A stretch of DNA of 37,628 nucleotides from Lutibacter sp. (GCF_030692605.1 NZ_JAUYUD010000035.1:1-37628); one strand, 5' to 3'; counted from the first letter of the stretch, positions 7,421 through 16,843 are shown. Numbers and translations are program-made. The notes: generated by a model not told the origin, from the sequence alone.

Positions 7421-7651
7421 TTAAACGGATACTTTAACTCGATACACAGAAATAGCTCTATCTGGACAAACAACTCCGCAATTAGTGCAACCAGTACAGG
7501 CTTCAGGATTACTCATATAAGCGTAATGGTATCCTTTACGATTAACTTCTGTTGACATACTAATTACATTGTCTAAACAAACAGGGATGCAAACCTCACA
7601 TCCTTTACAAGCTTCTGTATCTACTACTATTGCCCCTTTAACTTTTGCCAT
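7421..7651 (-). CDS. 2-oxoacid:ferredoxin oxidoreductase, delta subunit (2x4Fe-4S ferredoxin)
   Basis: This 76-residue ferredoxin-like subunit has two complete 4Fe-4S motifs: CKGCEVCIPVC and CTGCTNCGVVC (CxxCxxCxxxC each). It would carry electrons from the TPP/internal cluster to external ferredoxin. It is first in the operon, 15 bases before the alpha gene, and has a well-formed promoter upstream (7698-7728). A separate delta subunit marks the four-subunit KOR/VOR class rather than the fused single-chain pyruvate enzyme. Confidence 0.92.
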   Translation of the reverse strand: MAKVKGAIVVDTEACKGCEVCIPVCLDNVISMSTEVNRKGYHYAYMSNPEACTGCTNCGVVCPDRAISVYRVKVSV

Positions 7652-7697
7652 TTTGATAATTTTATTAGTAAATAAGGTACTGTAATTTTATTATCTT

Positions 7698-7728
7698 CAA
7701 AGATATTACGAAAACGTTATAGAAACAA
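7698..7728 (-). promoter_or_regulatory. Promoter of the oxidoreductase operon
   Basis: On the minus strand TTG (7728-7726) is followed after 20 bases by TATCTTTG (7705-7698), a perfect TAnnTTTG box. The predicted start near 7691 leaves a leader of about 40 bases before the delta-subunit ATG at 7651. Confidence 0.6.
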
Positions 7729-7753
7729 TGATATTTGTCAATATGATCAATCA

Positions 7754-7782
7754 TTTAATATATTTAGATCAAATATATTAAA
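7754..7782. promoter_or_regulatory. 29-bp perfect palindrome upstream of the oxidoreductase operon (operator candidate or terminator)
   Basis: TTTAATATATTT (7754-7765) and AAATATATTAAA (7771-7782) are perfect 12-bp arms around AGATC. A run of A follows on the plus strand, so on the minus strand it could also be a weak AT-only terminator for the dehydrogenase gene that ends at 7829. A second TAnnTTTG match (TATATTTG, minus strand 7777-7770) is embedded in one arm. It lies about 50 bp upstream of the operon's main promoter, a position suited to a dimeric regulator. Confidence 0.4.
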
Positions 7783-7828
7783 AAAAGAACTTTGTTTAAT
7801 TTAAAAGATTGTAAGTGGCATTATTGGC

Positions 7829-10279
7829 CTAGTAAAGTTTTGGATATTTTTTAGGATTTACCTCGTTCATCAAATTATAAATAGCTTCAAAAACATCCTC
7901 TTCATTAGGTTTTGAAAAATAATCGCCATCCGTACCATATGCAGCTCTATGTTCTTTTGCAGTAAGTGTTACGGGTTTGCTATCTAAATACTGATATGCA
8001 TCTTGTTTTTCCAAAATTTCATTTAAAAGATAGGCTGAAGCTCCACCAGAAACATCTTCATCAATAATAATTATTCTATTTGTTTTTTGAATGCTTTTAA
8101 CCACGTCGTGGTTTTTATCAAATGGAAGTAGACTTTGAGCATCTATCAATTCAATATCAATATCCACTTGGGCTAAATTGGTAATTACATCTTCAATTAC
8201 TTTTAAAGTAGAGCCATAAGATAGTACTGTAACATCTCTGCCGCTTTTTACTGTTTCTACAACGCCAATAGGGGTTTTAAATTCACCTATATTAGTTGGA
8301 AGTTTTTCTTTTAATCGATATCCATTTAAATTTTCAACAATTAAAGCTGGTTCATCACATTCTAAAAGCGAGTTGTAAAATCCGGCAGCTTTAGTCATAT
8401 TTCTAGGAACTAAAATATTTATACCCCGAAGCATATGAACTAATGCTCCCATAGGAGAACCTGAATGCCAAATTCCTTCTAACCTGTGACCACGCGTTCT
8501 AATAATAAGTGGTGCTTTTTGTTTACCCACAGTTCTGTAGTGTAGCGTTGCTAAATCATCACTCAATATTTGAATTGCATATAATAAGTAATCTAAATAT
8601 TGAATTTCTGCAATGGGTCTTAAACCTCTTAAAGCCATTCCTATACCTTGACCAATAATGGTAGCCTCTCTAATTCCTGTATCTGTAACACGAAGTAAGC
8701 CGTATTTTTCTTGTAAGCCCACTAATCCCTGATTTACATCACCAATATTACCAGAATCTTCTCCAAAAATAAATAGGTTGTTATATTTAGAAAATAAAAA
8801 ATCAAAATTTTCTTTTATTATAATTCTGCCATCAACTAATTCTGAATCCGTATTATAGGTAGGTTTTATTTCATTAATAGTATCTGTTCGGTGTTCACTA
8901 TTACTATATAAATGCGAACTATATTTAAATTGCTCACTTTTTAAATAGGAAACAATCCAATGTTGTAAGTCTTGTTTTTCTATCAAATTTTCATTTCTAA
9001 CATAAACAATTACACGTCTCGCTGTGGAAAGTAAATCTTTTTTGGCTGGATCAATTATTTCGTTTAATTCATTTTTTAATTTAGTGATAAAAGCGTTGCT
9101 ATTACTTTTATTGGCAAGATTATTTAATAAAATTATTAATTTTTCTTTTTCTTCTATTACTGGATTTGAAAAGGCGAACCAAGCTTCTCTTTTTGCCTGA
9201 CTTACCTGTTTTTTAGCGTCTTTTTCAATTTGAATTAATTCATTTTCCGAATCTACAAATTTCAAAATAGTATCATTTTGATCTATTAATTCAAATTCTA
9301 AAATCCAATCTCTCATTTTAGCAACACAGTCGTGTTGTTTTTCCCAAATTAAACGTTCTGGTGTTTTGTATCGCTCGTGAGAACCAGAAGTAGAATGACC
9401 TTGAGGTTGTGTTAAATCTTTTACATGTATTAAAACAGGAACATGTTCTTCGCGTGCAATTTTTGAAGCTTTGGCATACACATCAATTAGTTGAGGGTAA
9501 TCCCATCCTTTAACTACAAAAATTTCGTAGCCTGCACCGCATTCATCACGCTGAAACCCTTTTAATATTTCTGAAATACTTTCTTTGGTGGTTTGATATT
9601 TTGCTGGTACAGAAATACCGTAATCGTCATCCCATACATTAATAATCATAGGAACTTGAAGCACACCTGCTGCATTTATTGTTTCAAAAAATATTCCTTC
9701 AGAAGTACTTGCATTTCCAATAGTTCCCCATGAAACTTCATTTCCATTGTTAGAAAACTTTGAATTTTTAATATCAGGTAATTGTCTATATAATTTTGAC
9801 GCCTGTGCAATACCTAACATTCGGGGCATTTGTCCTGCAGTTGGAGAAATGTCGCTACTTGAATTGTACTGCTCAGTTAAATTTTTAAAGTCTCCATTTT
9901 CATCTAAACTGTGTGTTGAGAAGTGACCACCCATTTGACGACCACCAGACATTGGGTCTGCTTCAATATCGGGGTGTGCGTACAAACCAGCAAAAAATTG
10001 CTGAGGTGTAAGTTCTCCAATTGCCATCATAAAAGTTTGGTCTCTGTAGTACCCAGATCTAAAATCGCCTTTTTTAAATGCCTTAGCCATTGCTAGTTGT
10101 GGCACCTCTTTTCCGTCACCAAAAATTCCAAATTTGGCTTTACCTGTTAAAACTTCTCTTCTCCCCAAATAACTGCATTCTCTACTAATTACAGCAATTT
10201 TATAATCGCGTAGCACTTCCTTTTTAAACTCATTAAAAGATAATTGTTCTTGATTTATTTCGGAAGATTTTAGCTGCAT
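7829..10279 (-). CDS. Fused E1 alpha/beta 2-oxoacid dehydrogenase (branched-chain 2-oxoacid dehydrogenase-like)
   Basis: This 816-residue cytoplasmic TPP enzyme fuses the E1 alpha part (about residues 20-400) with the E1 beta/transketolase-like part (about 480-816; e.g. FIFGEDSGNIGDVNQGLVGL, ETIREATIIGQ-like and RTRGHRLEGIWHSGSPMGAL segments). It would decarboxylate a 2-oxoacid and acylate a lipoyl E2, which is not encoded here. A peculiarity is the alpha TPP site: GNASTSEG (188-195) and NVWDDDYGIS (214-223) stand where GDGxxSEG and NNGYxIS are usual, so the Asp and Asn ligands look exchanged. From memory this is typical of the Bacteroidota fused E1. It has its own promoter at 10303-10310 and lies upstream of the ferredoxin-linked oxidoreductase operon on the same strand. 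Confidence 0.88.
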   Translation of the reverse strand: MQLKSSEINQEQLSFNEFKKEVLRDYKIAVISRECSYLGRREVLTGKAKFGIFGDGKEVPQLAMAKAFKKGDFRSGYYRDQTFMMAIGELTPQQFFAGLYAHPDIEADPMSGGRQMGGHFSTHSLDENGDFKNLTEQYNSSSDISPTAGQMPRMLGIAQASKLYRQLPDIKNSKFSNNGNEVSWGTIGNASTSEGIFFETINAAGVLQVPMIINVWDDDYGISVPAKYQTTKESISEILKGFQRDECGAGYEIFVVKGWDYPQLIDVYAKASKIAREEHVPVLIHVKDLTQPQGHSTSGSHERYKTPERLIWEKQHDCVAKMRDWILEFELIDQNDTILKFVDSENELIQIEKDAKKQVSQAKREAWFAFSNPVIEEKEKLIILLNNLANKSNSNAFITKLKNELNEIIDPAKKDLLSTARRVIVYVRNENLIEKQDLQHWIVSYLKSEQFKYSSHLYSNSEHRTDTINEIKPTYNTDSELVDGRIIIKENFDFLFSKYNNLFIFGEDSGNIGDVNQGLVGLQEKYGLLRVTDTGIREATIIGQGIGMALRGLRPIAEIQYLDYLLYAIQILSDDLATLHYRTVGKQKAPLIIRTRGHRLEGIWHSGSPMGALVHMLRGINILVPRNMTKAAGFYNSLLECDEPALIVENLNGYRLKEKLPTNIGEFKTPIGVVETVKSGRDVTVLSYGSTLKVIEDVITNLAQVDIDIELIDAQSLLPFDKNHDVVKSIQKTNRIIIIDEDVSGGASAYLLNEILEKQDAYQYLDSKPVTLTAKEHRAAYGTDGDYFSKPNEEDVFEAIYNLMNEVNPKKYPKLY

Positions 10280-10302
10280 TTTATGATTTTGTTTAGTTTT
10301 TA

Positions 10303-10310
10303 CAAACTTA
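10303..10310 (-). promoter_or_regulatory. -7 promoter box of the fused E1 gene
   Basis: The minus strand reads TAAGTTTG, a perfect TAnnTTTG, 24 bases upstream of the ATG at 10279. No TTG is found at the matching -33 distance. The 155-bp gap 10280-10434 shows nothing else recognisable. Confidence 0.45.
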
Positions 10311-10434
10311 CTATTTTTAAATGATAATTAAAAATATAAGAAAATTTTTGATAAATATTCAAACATTTATATTGTTTTCACGACATTATTATGAATTAAT
10401 CAAAAAAAATGAAATAATCTATCAAACTTTAATT

Positions 10435-13245
10435 TTAATAGAATCCTCTTTTAACAAAGTTATAAATTCTTTTAGGCTTTATAACCAATACAAATCTAAT
10501 TTTAGAGCTATAATTAGATTGAGAAATTTCCCAACCCAAGTTGGAATTCATTGGAAAATATACTTCCAGAATATCTTGAATAAAATTAAGGCGAACTCCA
10601 TTTTCATAGGCAAAATAGACTTTATTTCCTTTATTTTTAACAAAACCAACATCATTATAAATTTCAAACCATCTCCAAATTCCAACACTTGAATTGATAG
10701 TTGTTAACCATTGATTTGCGTAAGAAACGGGAAGTTGACTTTTAAAACCTCCTTCATTAATAATAATTTGTTGGCTCATAAAACCTGAAGTTTCCGATCT
10801 GCCCAAATAATCATATTGAAATAAATAATCTGTTGGACGGTCTAGCGCAAAATCAAAAAAGTTCGTTTCAGTATTGTTTTTTAAAAAAGCTCCTGCAAAT
10901 ACTCTAAAATCGAATTGTGTATTGGCATCTGTTAAAATTCTATAATGGCCGGTTAAAGAAACTTTGCTAAATTTATTTGATAGTTGAAATCCTGTCGAAA
11001 ATCTAATATCTTCAATTATATCAGGTTTGCTGTATCCATAACCAATGTTAAAAACATTGTATTTATTAGTTTCTATATGTTGTATTTGTGTGGGAGATTT
11101 TTCTCGATCGACTAATGTATAACTAGCTGAAATAGCACTTCCACTAACATCTCTTAAACTTTTTCTTTTAAATTCGAGCAAAGCAAAAGGAGTTAGTGTA
11201 TTGTAATTTAGGTCTTTTGCATATTGGAAATTGCTTCCAACAACACCAGCCGAAAATTTATTTATTTTATTATTTTCAGGAAGATATTCATATAATACAG
11301 AGTAGGAACCAGAAAATTTATTGCTCTTGGTGCCATAAAAAGGGTTTAGTTTGTATGAAAAAATTTTGTCTAAAATGGTTTTGTTGGTTAAAGAAACGCC
11401 AGCTAAAAATCCGTCGTAATAGTTATATCTTACTTCAGGTGTATAAAATATTTGGTTGTAATAAGGGTTTTCTATATCTCTAAAAATTTTGAACTGTATG
11501 GGTCTATTAAACAATTTTCCTTCGGTATTTTTCCAATTATTTTTTAAATCATATTCTGGTAAAAAGGATTCATAGTTTAATGATAATCTGTCAAAACCAT
11601 TTTTTGGAATAGTTACAGTTAACGTAGAATCTATTTCTGTGAGCCATTTTGAAAAAAGAATATGTTTGTTTTTAATGCCATACAATTCAACGGGTATTGT
11701 AAAATTTCTTTTATTTAAAATGTTCACTTTAATGGAATCTCCAATTTTTTCAATTCCACTAATGGTATAATCAATTTTTTTATTGGTTTTAATGTAGTCG
11801 TTTTTAAACCAATCAATATTTTTTTCGGTTTTTAAATAATCTAAAAATTTGTAGGATTCGGCATATTTAATAGAGTTTTCATTGGAATATTGTAAAATGG
11901 CATTTTTTACAACATCTTTTTCCAAATAATTTTCGAGATATCGCAATCCTAGCCCTGCCTTATATTTGTTTACAATTTTTCTATTAAAATTTGAAAGAGA
12001 ATCGGCTCTTGTTATTAATGCTTGATCCAAATTTTTACGAGCAGCAAACTGATAAACAATTGAATAACTTTCATTAAAATCAATTTTTGCTAGGTTAAAA
12101 TTTTTAATACCCCATATTTTGGAAACATTTCCAATTGCTTTTACTTCAGGATAAAATTTTTCAACATACTTCATCATTAGATAAGTTTGTAAACCTTCTG
12201 CTAACCAATAATCATTTCTTTGATTAAAAAGGAAAACATGGTCGATATATTTTTTTGATAGAATTTTAAAAAAATTAATATCAAATTCAAAAATATCGCT
12301 AAAAGGTGCTAAAAAAGATGGCAATTGGTTAAAACCATACACTGGATTCTTGTCGTACTCAATTTTATTGATTAACAACTTTTTGTTTGGAAAGGAACCT
12401 AAATATGATTCTAAAAATGAAAGTTCTCTATTTAATATTTCAGTTTTTATTGGAACACTCAATTTTTCATTTCCCATATCAGAAATTAACATAACTGGAT
12501 TTGTTGGGTATGTTGTAAAATTATTGTTTTTAGTAATGATTAATTCAACATCTTGTCTTTTTAAACCGACCAAAGAATATCTGTCAATATGCCCTAAAGA
12601 GTCGGTTAGTTGTGCGAGATCACTAATTAAATGGTAATCTTTCGGGATGTCTATATTTATTTTGTAATTGATATTGTCAATATACAAATCATCCATATCC
12701 AAGTTGCTGTACGTTTGCCAACCATTTTTGAATACAGCTGGAGCAATATACCAATAGCGTAAATTATACACTTGATTACCAAATCCGTAGCTTGTAAATT
12801 TGTCTCTTGGGAATTTTACTGTGTACAAAATCGAAATTTTTACTGAATTTCTAGGCAGTAAAGGTTCCTTTAAAAAAACAGTAATAAGATCTGGACTTTC
12901 AGTTGTAATTTCGAAATTTAGAGTCTCAAAATTAGACGAGATACTTTTTATGCTGGTATTTCCTCTGTTTTTTTCTGTGGTAAAATGAAATGATTTAGAA
13001 TAGTTTTCAACAAAACGTTTAGCTAAGGGAGTATTTTTATCTTTATATGAATTGGGCCAATTATTAAGTTGAATGGTGGCAAATGGAAAATCAGCATTAT
13101 TAAAATACTCAATTTCTTGCTGAATATTTAATTCATTTTTTTCTGTATTTAAAGAAGCATAAATTGAAATATTCCCTGTTTGAGAAAATGTATATTCTAA
13201 ACAAAAAACACCTATTAAAAGTGCAATAAACACATTCTTTTTCAA
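10435..13245 (-). CDS. Outer-membrane protein with M1-peptidase-like domain lacking the zinc motif, and C-terminal beta-barrel-like region
   Basis: This 936-residue exported protein has a signal peptide at 1-21 (hydrophobic core FIALLIGVFCL, ending FSQ). Residues about 25-600 look like an M1 (gluzincin) aminopeptidase fold: YWYIAPAVF, NPVYGFNQLP where GxMEN-like motifs occur, and DYWLAEGLQTYLMMKY (345-360), matching the M1 WLNEGFATY helix. The HExxH zinc motif that should precede it is absent; the region reads KKYIDHVFLFNQRN. From about 610 to the end the sequence is rich in alternating aromatic strands (e.g. VRYNYYDGFLAGVSLTNKT) and resembles an outer-membrane barrel. I infer a surface-linked, probably non-peptidase protein of unknown function. 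It begins 10 bases after the LOG gene and may share its transcript. Confidence 0.72.
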   Translation of the reverse strand: MKKNVFIALLIGVFCLEYTFSQTGNISIYASLNTEKNELNIQQEIEYFNNADFPFATIQLNNWPNSYKDKNTPLAKRFVENYSKSFHFTTEKNRGNTSIKSISSNFETLNFEITTESPDLITVFLKEPLLPRNSVKISILYTVKFPRDKFTSYGFGNQVYNLRYWYIAPAVFKNGWQTYSNLDMDDLYIDNINYKINIDIPKDYHLISDLAQLTDSLGHIDRYSLVGLKRQDVELIITKNNNFTTYPTNPVMLISDMGNEKLSVPIKTEILNRELSFLESYLGSFPNKKLLINKIEYDKNPVYGFNQLPSFLAPFSDIFEFDINFFKILSKKYIDHVFLFNQRNDYWLAEGLQTYLMMKYVEKFYPEVKAIGNVSKIWGIKNFNLAKIDFNESYSIVYQFAARKNLDQALITRADSLSNFNRKIVNKYKAGLGLRYLENYLEKDVVKNAILQYSNENSIKYAESYKFLDYLKTEKNIDWFKNDYIKTNKKIDYTISGIEKIGDSIKVNILNKRNFTIPVELYGIKNKHILFSKWLTEIDSTLTVTIPKNGFDRLSLNYESFLPEYDLKNNWKNTEGKLFNRPIQFKIFRDIENPYYNQIFYTPEVRYNYYDGFLAGVSLTNKTILDKIFSYKLNPFYGTKSNKFSGSYSVLYEYLPENNKINKFSAGVVGSNFQYAKDLNYNTLTPFALLEFKRKSLRDVSGSAISASYTLVDREKSPTQIQHIETNKYNVFNIGYGYSKPDIIEDIRFSTGFQLSNKFSKVSLTGHYRILTDANTQFDFRVFAGAFLKNNTETNFFDFALDRPTDYLFQYDYLGRSETSGFMSQQIIINEGGFKSQLPVSYANQWLTTINSSVGIWRWFEIYNDVGFVKNKGNKVYFAYENGVRLNFIQDILEVYFPMNSNLGWEISQSNYSSKIRFVLVIKPKRIYNFVKRGFY

Positions 13246-13255
13246 AATATTAATA

Positions 13256-13969
13256 TTAAAAATTTGGACTTAAACTATATTTTTTATAGAAAGTATCTAT
13301 TACTTCTAAAACTTCATCTTCCGTATCAACAATTGAAATTAATTTTAAGTCTTCAGGACTAATATTTCCTTCATTAACAAGTACATTTTTAATCCAGTCC
13401 ATTAGACCAGACCAATATTTTGTTCCAACTAAAATTATAGGAAACTTGCCTATTTTTTTTGTTTGAATTAATGTCATAGCTTCAAAAAGCTCATCCATTG
13501 TTCCAAAGCCTCCAGGCATTACAACAAATCCTTGAGAATATTTTACAAACATTACTTTTCTAACAAAAAAGTAGTGAAAATCAAGACTTTTATCTGAATC
13601 TATATATGGGTTGTCATTTTGTTCAAATGGTAATTCAATATTTAAACCAACCGAAGTCCCTTTTCCTCTTTTTGCCCCTCTATTACCAGCTTCCATTATA
13701 CCAGGACCACCTCCGGTAACAACACCATACCCATGTTGGGTTAATTTATAGGCAATGCTTTCTGCTAAAATATAATGAGGATGATCTTCCTTGGTTCTAG
13801 CTGAACCAAAAATACTAACACATGGTCCAATTTTGCTTAACCGTTCAAATCCATCAACAAATTCAGACATTATTTTAAATATCGCCCAAGAATCATTGGT
13901 TTTAATTTCATTCCACGTTTTTTGTTGAAATTTTTCTCGTATTTGTTTATCTTCATTTGGGATCATCAT
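13256..13969 (-). CDS. LOG family protein (TIGR00730; nucleoside 5'-monophosphate phosphoribohydrolase-like)
   Basis: This 237-residue Rossmann-fold protein has the two LOG hallmarks: GGGPGIMEAGN at 86-96 and PGGFGTMDE at 152-160. Family members remove the base from nucleoside monophosphates (the LOG reaction on cytokinin ribotides; bacterial members on AMP or similar). They were formerly annotated as lysine decarboxylases, which is wrong for this motif set. The start is one of two consecutive ATGs (13969 or 13966). It lies 48 bases after uvrA and 10 bases before the outer-membrane gene, all on the minus strand. Confidence 0.9.
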   Translation of the reverse strand: MMIPNEDKQIREKFQQKTWNEIKTNDSWAIFKIMSEFVDGFERLSKIGPCVSIFGSARTKEDHPHYILAESIAYKLTQHGYGVVTGGGPGIMEAGNRGAKRGKGTSVGLNIELPFEQNDNPYIDSDKSLDFHYFFVRKVMFVKYSQGFVVMPGGFGTMDELFEAMTLIQTKKIGKFPIILVGTKYWSGLMDWIKNVLVNEGNISPEDLKLISIVDTEDEVLEVIDTFYKKYSLSPNF

Positions 13970-14017
13970 ATTCTTTTCATTTTTTCAATTAATTTCTTTT
14001 CTTTTTTTCTGCAAACG

Positions 14018-16843
14018 CTAAATTAATTCTTTTTTTAAATAATGAGCAGTATAACTTTTTTTATAAGTTATAATTTCTTCAGGTGTTCCAGCACATATTA
14101 GCTGACCGCCTTTTTTTCCACCTTCCATTCCTATATCTATTATATAATCAGCCAATTTAACTACATCTAAATTATGCTCTATCACAAGAACAGTATTTCC
14201 TCTATTTGTTAGTTTATTTAGAACTTCCATTAATACTCTAATATCTTCAAAATGAAGTCCTGTAGTTGGTTCGTCTAAAATATAAAAAGTATTTCCGGTG
14301 TCTCTTTTAGATAATTCTGAAGCTAATTTAATTCGCTGTGCTTCACCTCCAGAGAGTGTTGTAGATTGTTGACCTAACGTAATATATCCTAAACCAACAC
14401 TATCAATTGTTTTTAGGCTTCTATAAATTTTTGGAATATTTTCGAAAAATACAACGGCATCTTCAATAGTCATATTTAAAATATCGGAAATTGATTTTCC
14501 TTTATACCTTATTTCCAAAGTTTCTCTATTAAATCTTTTTCCTTGACAGGTTTCGCATTCAACTTGTACATCGGGTAAAAAATTCATTTCTATAACACGT
14601 ACTCCACCACCTTGACAAGATTCACACCTTCCGCTTTTTACATTAAAAGAAAATCGGCCGGGTTTGTATCCTCTAATAGCAGCTTCATTTGTTTTAGCAA
14701 ATAAATTTCGTATTTCGCTAAATACACCAGTGTACGTTGCTGGATTTGAACGAGGCGTTCTACCAATAGGAGATTGATCAATGGCTATAATTTTGTCAAT
14801 ATGCTCTAACCCTTCAATACTTTTGTACGGCATTGGTTTTTTAACTCCTCTATAAATGTGATGGTTAATTATGGGGTAAAGGGTTTCATTGATTAAAGTT
14901 GATTTACCACTTCCAGAAACTCCAGTAACACAAATTAATTGACCTAATGGAAATTCTACAGTAATGTTTTTTAAATTATTTCCAGTAGCTCCTTTTAAAA
15001 TAATTTTCTTTCCATTACCCTTCCTTCTTTTTTTAGGGGTTTCAATTTTTCGAAAACCATTCAAATAATCGGCAGTTAAAGTTTTGTGTTGTAATAGTTC
15101 TTTAAAGGTTCCTTCACTTACAATTTCGCCTCCATGAGACCCAGCGCCAGGGCCTATGTCTAAAACAAAATCGGCCTGTCCTATCATTTCTTTATCGTGC
15201 TCAACAACAATAACAGAGTTACCAATATCTCTTAAATTCAAGAGCGATTTAATTAATTTTTGATTGTCTCTTTGGTGTAAACCAATACTTGGTTCATCTA
15301 AAATATATAATACACCAACTAATTGTGACCCGATTTGGGTTGCAAGTCTAATTCGTTGAGCTTCTCCGCCTGATAACGATTTTGAACTTCTGTCTAAAGA
15401 TAAATAGTCTAATCCAACATCTACCAAAAATTGGATTCTAGTTCTTATTTCTTTAATAATTTCCGATCCGATTAAAAGTTGTTTTTCAGAAAGATTATTT
15501 TCAATTTTTTCGAACCATTTTGCAAGTTCAATAATATCTAATTGAGCTATTTCTGAAATGTTTTTTTCATTTATTTTAAAATATAATGATTCTTTTTTTA
15601 GCCGTTTTCCATTACAGCTTTCACAAGCAATCTCATCCATAAAATCTTTTGCCCATCTTTTAATAGAAGTAGATTCAGTATTTTGGTACTGGTTTTCGAT
15701 AAAATTTATAATTCCTTCAAAATCAATTTCATAAGTTCTGGTAATTCCCATAGCCTTTGAAATGATTTCAAATTTTTCATTTCCACCGTTTAAAATAATG
15801 TCTAGAGCTTCCTTAGGAATTGTTGAAATTGGATCTGTTAATAAAAAATTATAGCGTTCAGCAATTAGTTGTATTTGCTTAAAAATCCAAGTATTTTTTT
15901 GTTCACCCAATGGGAGAATCCCTCCGTTTTTGATAGTTTTTGAATCATTAGGAATTACTTTTTGGTGGTTAACTTTGTAGCGTTTTCCTAATCCACTACA
16001 ACTTTCACAGGCTCCTTTGGGTGAGTTGAACGAAAATGAATTTGGTTCAGGACTAGGGTATGATATTCCAGTTTCGGGACACATTAATTCTCGACTAAAA
16101 AAACGAGGAGAATCATCGCTTTCATCTAACACCATAATAACATTATCTCCTGCATATAAAGCAGTTGTAATAGATTCTTCCAATCTTTTTAATGAAGTGT
16201 TGTTAACCAATAAACGGTCGATAACAATTTCAATATCATGCGTTTTATAACGATCCAAACGCATTCCTTTTTCTATGTCTTTTATTTCTCCATTAACCCT
16301 AACTTTTACAAATCCCTGTTTTGCAATTTGTTCAAATAATTCTCTATAATGTCCTTTTCTAGCTTTAACAACAGGAGCCAAAATAGTAATTTTTTTACTA
16401 TCAAATTCTTCACAAATAAGTTCTTTTATTTGCTCATCTGTATAGCTAACCATTTTTTTATTGGTATTGTAAGAAAAAGCGTCAGCCGTTCTAGCGTAAA
16501 AAAGTCTTAGAAAATCATAAATTTCTGTGATGGTTCCAACAGTAGATCTTGGACTTTTATTGGTAGTTTTTTGCTCGATTGAAATAACAGGTGATAACCC
16601 ATCAATTTTATCAACATCGGGTCGTTCCATACCTCCCAAAAACTGCCTAGCATATGATGAAAAAGTTTCAATATAGCGTCGCTGGCCCTCGGCATAAATA
16701 GTATCAAAAGCCAAAGAAGATTTACCACTTCCGCTTAGTCCAGTTATAACCACCAACTTTTCTCTAGGAATTTTGACGTCAATATTTTTTAAATTATGAA
16801 CTCGAGCTCCAAGAATTGTAATATATTCTTCGTTTTTAACCAT
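14018..16843 (-). CDS. uvrA: Excinuclease ABC subunit UvrA
   Basis: UvrA (941 residues, normal length) is the damage-recognition ATPase of nucleotide excision repair. Both ABC modules are seen: Walker A GLSGSGKSS near residue 35 and GVSGSGKST near 640, with signatures LSGGEAQRIRLATQIGSQ and LSGGEAQRIKLASELS followed by Walker B YILDEP. The C-terminal zinc finger is intact (CESCQGG...CETCQGK). The first zinc module reads CPETGISYP...CESCSGLG, so the second of its four usual cysteines is Thr; from memory this is common in Bacteroidota. A TAACTTTGC promoter box lies 18 bases upstream. The gene is divergent from the PspC gene. Confidence 0.97.
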   Translation of the reverse strand: MVKNEEYITILGARVHNLKNIDVKIPREKLVVITGLSGSGKSSLAFDTIYAEGQRRYIETFSSYARQFLGGMERPDVDKIDGLSPVISIEQKTTNKSPRSTVGTITEIYDFLRLFYARTADAFSYNTNKKMVSYTDEQIKELICEEFDSKKITILAPVVKARKGHYRELFEQIAKQGFVKVRVNGEIKDIEKGMRLDRYKTHDIEIVIDRLLVNNTSLKRLEESITTALYAGDNVIMVLDESDDSPRFFSRELMCPETGISYPSPEPNSFSFNSPKGACESCSGLGKRYKVNHQKVIPNDSKTIKNGGILPLGEQKNTWIFKQIQLIAERYNFLLTDPISTIPKEALDIILNGGNEKFEIISKAMGITRTYEIDFEGIINFIENQYQNTESTSIKRWAKDFMDEIACESCNGKRLKKESLYFKINEKNISEIAQLDIIELAKWFEKIENNLSEKQLLIGSEIIKEIRTRIQFLVDVGLDYLSLDRSSKSLSGGEAQRIRLATQIGSQLVGVLYILDEPSIGLHQRDNQKLIKSLLNLRDIGNSVIVVEHDKEMIGQADFVLDIGPGAGSHGGEIVSEGTFKELLQHKTLTADYLNGFRKIETPKKRRKGNGKKIILKGATGNNLKNITVEFPLGQLICVTGVSGSGKSTLINETLYPIINHHIYRGVKKPMPYKSIEGLEHIDKIIAIDQSPIGRTPRSNPATYTGVFSEIRNLFAKTNEAAIRGYKPGRFSFNVKSGRCESCQGGGVRVIEMNFLPDVQVECETCQGKRFNRETLEIRYKGKSISDILNMTIEDAVVFFENIPKIYRSLKTIDSVGLGYITLGQQSTTLSGGEAQRIKLASELSKRDTGNTFYILDEPTTGLHFEDIRVLMEVLNKLTNRGNTVLVIEHNLDVVKLADYIIDIGMEGGKKGGQLICAGTPEEIITYKKSYTAHYLKKELI

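Noticed and set aside
10321-10692. Plus-strand 123-codon open frame
   Set aside because: Most of it lies antisense to the 3' end of the outer-membrane protein gene. Its product is unstructured AT-rich translation with no family resemblance.
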